DNA of 64,000 nt from Panagrolaimus kolymaensis (Eukaryota; Nematoda; Chromadorea; Rhabditida; Panagrolaimidae), in NCBI GenBank assembly GCA_028622995.1, contig JAJQJQ010000002.1, positions 10,416,001-10,480,000 of the forward strand, in the 5' to 3' direction. The notes beneath the pieces were generated by a model, which saw only the letters and a list, made by a program, of their open reading frames with translations, ran no database searches and was not told the origin of the DNA. This document shows positions 57,255 to 64,000 of the stretch, piece by piece; the first letter of the stretch is position 1, and every line of letters begins with the position of its first letter. Both the position numbers and the translations under genes were made by a program.

Positions 57255-57959
57255 AATTTTATTTCACAAATTAAATTATTTTGTGTTGGGCTATTTATAT
57301 TCAAAAATTTTCCTTAAAATATGCAAGTGGATATGTTTAGAAGAGCTAAATTTTCACACGTTTAATAAAATCTAAAACTTTTTTTTTTTTTTTGTTTTAC
57401 AAAAACCAACACATCCGTATTTATTGTACGTGGCTTTATTTTACTGTATGTTATTTTCACACACAAAAAAGCTTCAAAATGAAATTAAAGAAACAGTGGG
57501 AAAACGGATGCAAAGGTGTTAGCAATCATATAATTTTATGAAATTTATTTTCTCACTATCTTATGTCTTTAAATTTGATTTTATGCTATAATTAAATGTG
57601 AGAAAGGATCGCAAATTTTGTGTTAAAAATAAAATTTGTCTTTAAAATATCAGCAAAAAAAAGGTGTGGCAATCACATGATCAAATTAACTCTGTTTTTC
57701 GACTTACTTTTTGAATTTTTAAGATTAAAGAAAATATGTGAATCAAGCTTTCTCAGTTTTTGCAACCAACTAAATTTAAATTTTTATATTTTTCTTTGCA
57801 TTTAATTATTATTTGGTGATGATATTTAAGAATTTTTAGTTCCTTACAAAATTATTAGTTTTTGTCATTTTTTATTCCAAAAAGAAAGCATCTTCACATA
57901 AAACTTTCTTTTAACAAAAATACTGTAACTTTGGTACAAATTTTAGATAAAAAGCGGCA
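57255..57959. other. Intergenic interval between divergent secreted-protein genes
   Basis: No gene seen; AT-rich with a hydrophobic spurious frame at 57620-57805. Presumably holds both promoters. Confidence 0.35.
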
Positions 57960-59175
57960 ATGATAATTTTTGCTGCTTTCTTGACTTCTTTGACTTTGTT
58001 AAGTTTCGTTTCTCAAACAACCGCGGTTTATCCAACTTACAATGCAACTATGGCAGGACGAGGATGGGTTTATTCACAAAGAAAGCTTTTTATTTATTTT
58101 TGAAAACCATAGTTTCAAAAAGCCAAAAAAATTCAAAAGGGCTCTAAAATATTTAAAAAAATTAGGTCCATCAAAATAGTAAATTAAAAAAATATAAAAT
58201 ACGAATTTCAGCTTGTTCAATGCATTATGATGGCTGCAAATTAAATTCTGTTTCCATTGAATATGAAAGTAAGCTTTGCATAAAAATTTCTGTTTCACAA
58301 AATTTATTGGATTTTAAGAGTGTTTAAAAACCAATGTTGCACCATTTTGTTCGTTGTATCTACCATATGAAATAATTGCGCCTGAAAGAGATTGGAATCA
58401 AACATCCGCAAGTAAATATTTTTTAAAATGCAAATTTTTGGAGAATGTAATGTTTGTTTTCAGATTGCATTTATCATTATAACAATTGCAAATTAAATAA
58501 TGATCCAGTGAAATTTGAAGGTAAAAAATATGATATTTAACTTACCCTTACAAAATTTAACAAAGCTTAACAAAATTATTCAAACTTTTGAAAGACTTTG
58601 TTAAACTTTGTTGGACTTTCTTAGACTTTGTAATGTGGATGGGTATAATTTTAAATTCTATTCATTTTCACGCTATTTAAATAGAAAGAAAAGCAATTGT
58701 AAAAGTCATCATTTAAGAGAATTTAAAATATTTTAGAGACGATATTTTAATTGGTTGCGCAAACATGTGTATTTGTGTTGACAATAATAATTGTTATAAA
58801 TTTCAATCACCAGATGATTTTCAAAGTGTTGGATTGTATTCATATTGCGGTTTAGATGGTTGTTTTATGAGAGCTGTTTATTTTACCTCAGAACCCTTGA
58901 TTAATGTTGAAACTTTGGAAATAATAGACCCAAATAATCAATTTACTGATCCAAATGTTTGGAATAATTATTACCCGATTACCGACCCAATATATTTAAA
59001 AATTAACCGAATTAGCTGCAATGGTTGCCCAGTGGTTACTTCAGTATGCTCGGAAACATTTTCAACTACAACAACCCAAACTTTGACATCAACAACAACA
59101 ACTTTTACAACAACATCCACAACACGTCCATTTCGAAAACTTAATCAACAACAACCCCTTACAGATCCTTTTTAA
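57960..59175 (+). CDS. Cys-rich, Thr-rich-tailed secreted protein (model partly unresolved)
   Basis: Start MIIFAAFLTSLTLLSFVSQT is a clear signal peptide (exon from 57960). Later pieces recur as a module: ACSMHYDGCKLNSVSIEYE (about 58215-58268) and NCIYHYNNCKLNNDPVKFE (about 58466-58520), separated by KCLKTNVAPFCSLYLPYE (about 58319-58412). The last exon runs from about 58741 to 59175: IGCANMCICVDNNNCYKF, YSYCGLDGCFMRAVYF, SCNGCPVVTSVC and a Thr-rich tail ending QQPLTDPF. The repeated C-x4-Y-x2-CKLN suggests exon duplication. The exon 1 to 2 join does not fit in phase with the only GT donor I see (after GGATGG), so a small exon may be missing or the gene may be damaged. Family not recognised. 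Confidence 0.5.
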
Positions 59176-59533
59176 AAAAAGTTAAATAAATAAAGTAAAT
59201 AATTATTTATATTCTGGTTTTCCACGTTTAACTAAGTTTGTGTTTCAAAATAAAGCAAATTTTTATCAAACATATTTTTCAAAACTTTTTCAGAATTAGC
59301 TTTTAATTTAAAAAATCTAAAAAAAATTATGCGTCTTTTTTATAATCAATGACGTGGCAATTTGATTTTTTCTATTTAGCTTAAAAATAAATTAATATTT
59401 ATAAACCTTTTTCAATCATTTTTATTTTCTTAAAAGCTTTTTTCCAATTTTTTGTTAGAAAAATAATGGAAACAAATTTAAAAAAGTTTAAAAATAATAA
59501 ACGTAAGATTTTGGTTTTAATTTATTTGAAAAA

Positions 59534-60670
59534 ATGGCTAACAGCCATTGGTTGCATTTATTTTTAATTCTTTACTTTTGTGTGATTTCTTTATTTAATT
59601 TTTGTCAAGGTTGTTATAAATCACCAAAATCAAAAAATTTTGTTGGTCAAATATTATCAACAAATTGGACTCATCGATCTAATGGAAATTATTCCAAAAA
59701 AGATGCTGAATGTGATTTCGGAGATAAAATTAGTTTCTGGAATGCTTCACATTCTCAAATTATTAATGGAAGTTTGAGAATTAAAATGGATGCAAATAAA
59801 TTATCTAATGGTGGCTTGGGTATGCATAGTCCTTTGCCCATGGGTGAAGAATATGAAATGTCTTATGATATTAAAGTAAGAAACAATTTAAATACAATAA
59901 AAATAACTTTTTTCTGAAAATTTCTAACTTGTTGTTTAAATTGGTTTTCGTTGAGGAAATCTAAAATTCATTAATAATTTTTTGTTTATTTTTTAAAAGG
60001 CTAATTTAATTTATCCATTTTTGGTGTTAAAAACAGAAAAAAGCTTTCTTTTTTATTTTTTAAAAAGTTTTTGAATTTTGTGCCTAAATCTGTCTTTCCA
60101 GAAAGTTACTATACTTTATGCTTTTTATTATCCAAATTTTTTTAGTTTGATAAAAATTTTAAATGGAGCCGAGGTGGAAAAGTTGGATTTGGATTTTTTA
60201 TTGGAATTTCTCATACTGGTGGCCATCCTGGTTGGGATGGCACGGGTGGAAGCTTTCGCATGATGTGGGGAAGCAAAATTAAGCGCGCCAATGATTCCAC
60301 TACCATAACCGATAAAAATGCTGAACCATATTTAATTCCATATATTTATTATAAAAATCAACCCGTGGAAGGTGGAGATCATTATAACGCTACAAAATTT
60401 TCTGGTTTAAAAACTGATACTTGGTATCACATTTATATGTGTATCAAAAGTAACACAGGCGAAAAAAAAAATGGCGGAATAAAAGTTAAAATTAATAATG
60501 AAACTTTAATCAATAAAAATATTCGATGGACAACTTCAACCGACGATTATAAAAGATTGATTAATGCTTTTTGTTTTATGACATTTCGAGGTGGAAGTAA
60601 ATGGTATTGGACTTCTCCAAACGATGATTACATTTATTATAATAATCTTGTAATTACAAAACTTTCATAA
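59534..60670 (+). CDS. Secreted polysaccharide lyase 14-like protein
   Basis: Exons 59534-59875 and 60146-60670 join in phase to 288 residues. Signal peptide MANSHWLHLFLILYFCVISL, then a beta-rich jelly-roll: LRIKMDANKLSNGGLGMHSP, YEMSYDIKFDKNFKWSRGGK, VGFGFFIG, GGHPGWDGTGGSFRMMWG, and a late WYHIYMCIKSNTG...GGIKVKINNE strand pair. The order (F-x-F-D-x-x-F-x-W-x-x-GGK-x-x-GFG-x-x-G...GG...DG-x-SFR-x-MW) fits PL14/alginate- and glucuronan-lyase-like proteins. Probable extracellular binding or cleavage of uronate polysaccharides, for example of algal or bacterial food. Catalytic residues are not certain. Such families are patchy in animals, so a horizontally acquired origin is possible. Confidence 0.6.
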
Positions 60671-60848
60671 AAAAAAGTAAAGAAAAATATTTGTGTATGG
60701 ATAATAATTTTTTTTTCTGTTTGCAAAGATTTGAATGTTTATCACGTTTTATTTCCAAAAATAATACAGCATTACTTGGGCAAGTTAATATAATTATTAA
60801 ATTAATAAAATCACTGTGAAAATATGTGAATTAAAAAATTTGTGAAAG

Positions 60849-61910
60849 TTACCATCCATTATGTCCTGGCATATCAATTGGACTTTGAACAGAAAATTCA
60901 AAACCATATGCGCAGAGAGTTGCAAAATGTTCACAATTTTTTGCAATAAGATTATATTCTTTATTTCTAAAACATTGTTTTGCATAATCTTCAGCAAGTT
61001 CGGCAGCTTTTTCTGGGGTTCTCAAACGATACGCAAATTTCTAAAAAAAATAAAATATGAAAGTCAAAAGTCTTTTTTTTTGGAGTGAAAACTAACAATT
61101 TTTGAAAGTTTCCCATTAGCTTCAACAAAATGTGGACATAAATCTCCAATTCTTACAACAGAAGCATTCTTTCCATTTCCGTGTCCAGATACATGAACAA
61201 CCTAACAAAATTTTAAATTAAAAAGCATATTTAAATTGGTTTATTTAACTAACTTTTTTATTACCAATATATATGCCATAATGAGAACCTCTAATTAAAT
61301 GAATTATGTTTTATTTTTCGTTGCATTAAATATCATAAAAAAACTTACATAAAACTAAAATTTGTTTCAATGACATCTCCACGAATTAGATAATTATCTG
61401 GATTTGTTATAGCATCGATTGGAAGCTTTTCACTTTTTAAAGTGCCCAAAAAAATTTGCTCAAACCTAAATATTGTAAATAATTTTTTATAAACAAAAAG
61501 CATTATTTCAAAAAAAAAGATTACTCTCTTGTGGATTTTTGAGGGAAAAAAGAATTATATATTCCTTTAGAAATTTCATCTTTTAATTCTTTTATATGAT
61601 TTTGGGTTTTTGATTCAGTAAAATGTTCATAGCTTTCCATCAAATAAGGTCGACTGGTATTCATCATCGTTGTATCAATGCATTTTTCAATATATGCAAA
61701 AACACGAATTTTATACCACAAACCCTAAATATTTTTTGTTTTTAAATAAAATAATTATTAAATCGCGCAAAATATTGTAAGTCTTACTTTTGTTGTAACT
61801 AAAGCATATAGAAAATCATCAGGTGTTGTCCCATAAAATACATTATCAGTTTTTTCACCAACAAAAAAAGAATTCAAAGTTTCATCAACTACTTTTTTTA
61901 GTTTATCCAT
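60849..61910 (-). CDS. LRAT-domain protein (phospholipase/acyltransferase type)
   Basis: Exons 61910-61788, 61724-61525, 61465-61349, 61290-61254, 61201-61097 and 61040-60849 give 257 residues. Residues 1-107 are a helical, Lys/Glu-rich region without recognised motif. The LRAT core starts at about residue 125 with NYLIRGDVIETNFSF, then IGSHYGIYIGNKKVVHVSGH (catalytic His in HYGIYIG and the second His in VHVSG) and YNLIAKNCEHFATLCAYG, containing the catalytic Cys of the NCEHF box. This is the H-H-C triad of the LRAT/HRASLS family: thiol phospholipid acyl transfer or lipase. No C-terminal membrane span, unlike HRASLS enzymes; it ends MPGHNGW. All six exons join in phase. Confidence 0.85.
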
Positions 61911-62834
61911 ATTTACGAAATTTTGTAGTTAAAAAATGTGGCAATGGTGTGTGATTCATTTTATATTCGATCAAAAAAAAAAATCGCCTGCTTTGTAGTT
62001 TGCACACTCGGCGGCAAACTACAACCATTTTATGAAAAGTATTATACATATGTATTTGTGGAAAAAAATATATGAAATTTTAAAAGGGATCTTTTTCCCA
62101 AATGAAAAAAATTTAAAATCTTTTATTTTTCAGCAACATTTTCTAAAACATATTAGAATGGGTGCACTTTACAGAGTTATCGAAGTCCCAAAAAAAAAGC
62201 GATAATTATCTTTGACAGAAAAAAAAATAAAAAAATTAAATGTTTCTCTTTACACAAAAAAGTAAGAGCCTATTTTCCTTCCTGCTTTTTCCAACTTCAT
62301 ATAACCTAATTTTTTTCACAGATTCTGAATCCGTAGAGTATGGGGATCATTATATAGTCAACAATTATCAAAAATTAGCATAAAAAAATTTTCGACCAAA
62401 AAAGAGGTTTTTTGACTAAAACTTTTTTTCCAACCTATGGAATATAGCTGAAACTAGGACATTACCTGTATCAATATATAGCGAATCTGATTTTCCTTTT
62501 AGAATTTCAATAAAAGCTTCTGTGGAAAAAAAAAAGTCTATGAATGTTGATATTTGGAGGTACAATTTTTTTTTTCAAAACTTTCGTCAAAATTTTTTTG
62601 CAACCTGCGCTTTTCCCTTTGTCTCTTTGGCGCAATGGTGAAGGCCAGGGACTGCCAAAAGCAAGAAAGTAAGAAAGTTCGAATACGAAGAAGTGATTAA
62701 AAATAATTTGAATATGTTTAACTATGAAATGAAAGGGAATATTATTAAAATAATTTATGCAAATTTTTGAGCATTTAAAATATGCATAAATATGGAAAAT
62801 TATCATATTTTCTACTTTTTTACACCATTTATTA
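61911..62834. other. Gene-less interval 5' of the LRAT gene
   Basis: AT-rich with an 18-base near-palindrome TTTGTAGTTTGC...GCAAACTACAA at about 61992-62024, a possible short hairpin. No gene seen apart from the tRNA-like relic. Confidence 0.35.
62621..62697 (+). repeat. tRNA-like relic (degenerate SINE or pseudo-tRNA)
   Basis: TTTGGCGCAATGGTG at 62626-62640 looks like a tRNA A box, and AGTTCGAATAC at 62676-62686 like a B box, spaced about 50 bases. The acceptor stems do not pair convincingly and the anticodon arm is disrupted, so it is not a functional tRNA. Probably a tRNA-derived repeat fragment. Confidence 0.4.
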
Positions 62835-63316
62835 GGGTGGACCGGGTAGATCTACCAGTAGATTCTACCGGTAGATCTACCGGTAGATCTACCGAAATCT
62901 ACCGAAAAAATTTTCCAATCTACCGAAATCTACCGCGCCACCAAAATTTAAAAAAAGACGTTCTCGGAGTTTTTTAAGCGAAAGTTATGAATTAGCAGGT
63001 TCTAAAATGCATAAAAACGATGTTTTCTCTATTTCCGAAAATTTTTGAATTTTTTTAACAGGGGAGAGTTTATGATAGGAAAGTAATAGCTTGGTCCACC
63101 CTGTTGAAAAATTGAAATTTTTTTAAAAGTTTGCAAAACCTATTTTTGTGCCCAAAAATAGCCTTATATCCTTAATTTTGTATTCCTTGATTCAAAATCC
63201 CTTTCTTTTCGAATTTTGGACTTGCGGTAGATTTCAGTAGATCTACCGGTAGATCCACCGGTAGATCTACCGGTAGATCTACCGATTTTTCAATCTACCG
63301 GTAGATCGGTCCACCC
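62835..63316. mobile_element. MITE with palindromic CCGGTAGATCTA arrays
   Basis: Ends GGGTGGACCG and CGGTCCACCC are inverse and flanked by TA (62833-62834; 63317-63318). Each end carries an array of the self-complementary words CCGGTAGATCTACCGG and TAGATCTACC (62849-62935 and 63224-63310), while the central 270 bases are AT-rich and include a further GGTCCACCCTG. About 480 bases, no coding capacity. The arrays can pair within and between ends. Confidence 0.75.
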
Positions 63317-64000
63317 TACCATTTATCTATAAAACATTAAGGAATCATTTGTAAATGTTTTTTAACAATTTTTAAAATGTTTTGGTGAGGTATCAATGAA
63401 AAAATTTGCATAAATTTGATATTTTCTGAGACTATTACTATTTTCCGTGGATCTTTAAACTGTTTTGGGTGAATTTTCATGGATCTTTTAACTATTTTAG
63501 TTCGATTTTAATGGATCCTTGGGTGGATAGATCTTTGTTGATTTCGGGTGGATGGATCTTTGGGGATCTACAGTTGGATTTTGATGTATCTTTTAAATGT
63601 TATGGGTTCGGGTGGATGGATCTTTGGGTGGATTTCGATAGAGCACCATATTATCACGATATACCACAAATCCCAACAAAATGAACGAAGGCTGAGGTCC
63701 GGCACGAAGTGCCGGGCCGATAGCATTCTCTTATTCTATTAGGATATGTGGATCCACTGGTTATTATTAACAAATCTAAATAGCAATTTAAAATAATTTG
63801 AAGCCCACTAATAATGATTTTATTAGTTTTTGAGAATTTGTACTTTTGCTCTTTTTCTATTTCTAAAAGTCTCAAACATTCAGAGGCGTATCTCTTTCAA
63901 AGAAAAAAGAAAAGAAAAGAAAGTCTCCCCCTTAAATTCACCGAAACTTAATAAGCATTTTTTTTTAAATATAATTTCTTTGTATGAGTTTTAAATAAAA
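63317..64000. repeat. Repeat relics at window end
   Basis: Between 63430 and 63650 GGATCTTT, GGGTGGATGGATCTTTGG and similar words recur irregularly, indicating decayed tandem repeats. At 63699-63715 the hairpin CCGGCACGAAGTGCCGG precedes GGCCGATAGCATTCTC. No gene supported; short frames here follow the repeats. Confidence 0.4.

Noticed and set aside
58540..58640. CRISPR-like or satellite repeat (repeated GACTTTGTTAAACTTTG words)
   Set aside because: Short imperfect repetition of about 15 bases over 80 bases inside an intron; no spacer structure and wrong kingdom.
62621..62697. Functional tRNA gene
   Set aside because: Acceptor and anticodon stems do not pair; only the A and B box words are present.

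Overview
This is eukaryotic nuclear DNA, strongly AT-rich, with compact multi-exon genes. Most introns are short (about 45-100 bases), with GTAAGT-like donors and TTTTCAG or TTTTTAG acceptors. The protein families (CUB-like secreted proteins, C-type lectins, divergent F-box-like proteins, an Str/Srd-type chemoreceptor, a GH18 chitinase with a CBM14 tail, secreted vWA proteins) point to a nematode. The F-box-like and CUB-like styles suggest a free-living clade IV worm such as a panagrolaimid, but that is inference. I joined exons by hand from splice sites and reading phase. Exon totals divide by three and end in a stop unless I say otherwise. Exact edges could be off by a base or so.

Layout. 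1-5.9 kb: a transposon-type cysteine-rich fragment; then, on the minus strand, an F-box-like gene whose last exon is separated from a 1,000-codon NACHT-tail/ankyrin ORF only by one in-frame TGA. 5.9-6.6 kb: a near-perfect 665-bp palindrome just upstream of the F-box-like gene. 7.5-8.1 kb: a small tetraspan membrane protein. 8.1-13 kb: gene-poor. 13.0-14.9 kb: a nine-exon chitinase. 16.1-17.1 kb: two C-type lectin genes head to head, both missing their 5' ends. 19.4-21.4 kb: a CUB-like gene.

21.7-28.7 kb is the most unusual part. A 6.9-kb segment is bounded by 116-bp terminal inverted repeats (two mismatches) and packed with six genes: a coiled-coil nuclear-type protein, an acidic nuclear-type protein, an F-box protein, a small unassigned protein, a protein with a duplicated zinc-binding exon, and a cysteine/NLS/glutamine-rich protein. 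The three intervals at gene ends all carry the same GCACAA/TTATGCATAAC-type sequence, and three of the proteins share an NKK-basic-acidic motif. It looks like a self-contained mobile cassette with no transposase or polymerase that I can recognise.

29.5-33 kb: two more CUB-like genes in tandem, one frameshifted. 33.4-35.1 kb: a MITE inserted in a chemoreceptor remnant and an F-box-like gene with an in-frame stop. 39-41.2 kb: an Str/Srd-type chemoreceptor. 42.2-44.7 kb: two LAPTM-like membrane proteins. 44.7-49.7 kb: gene-poor. 49.7-52.5 kb: a gene fusing two ubiquitin-like domains to an ADP-ribosyltransferase-like domain. 54.2-57.3 kb: a secreted vWA protein and a secreted protein of unknown family. 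58-59.2 kb: a Cys/Thr-rich secreted protein. 59.5-60.7 kb: a polysaccharide lyase 14-like secreted protein. 60.8-61.9 kb: an LRAT-domain enzyme. 62-64 kb: repeats, including a palindromic element rich in CCGGTAGATCTA and a tRNA-like relic.

Many products look secreted or immune/environment-facing (lectin, CUB, vWA, chitinase, lyase, chemoreceptor) or are fast-evolving adaptors (F-box-like, ankyrin). With many fragments and MITEs, the window reads as a dynamic, arm-like chromosome region. A separate signal runs across it: about sixteen intergenic copies of TTTTTTGAATATTTTAA.
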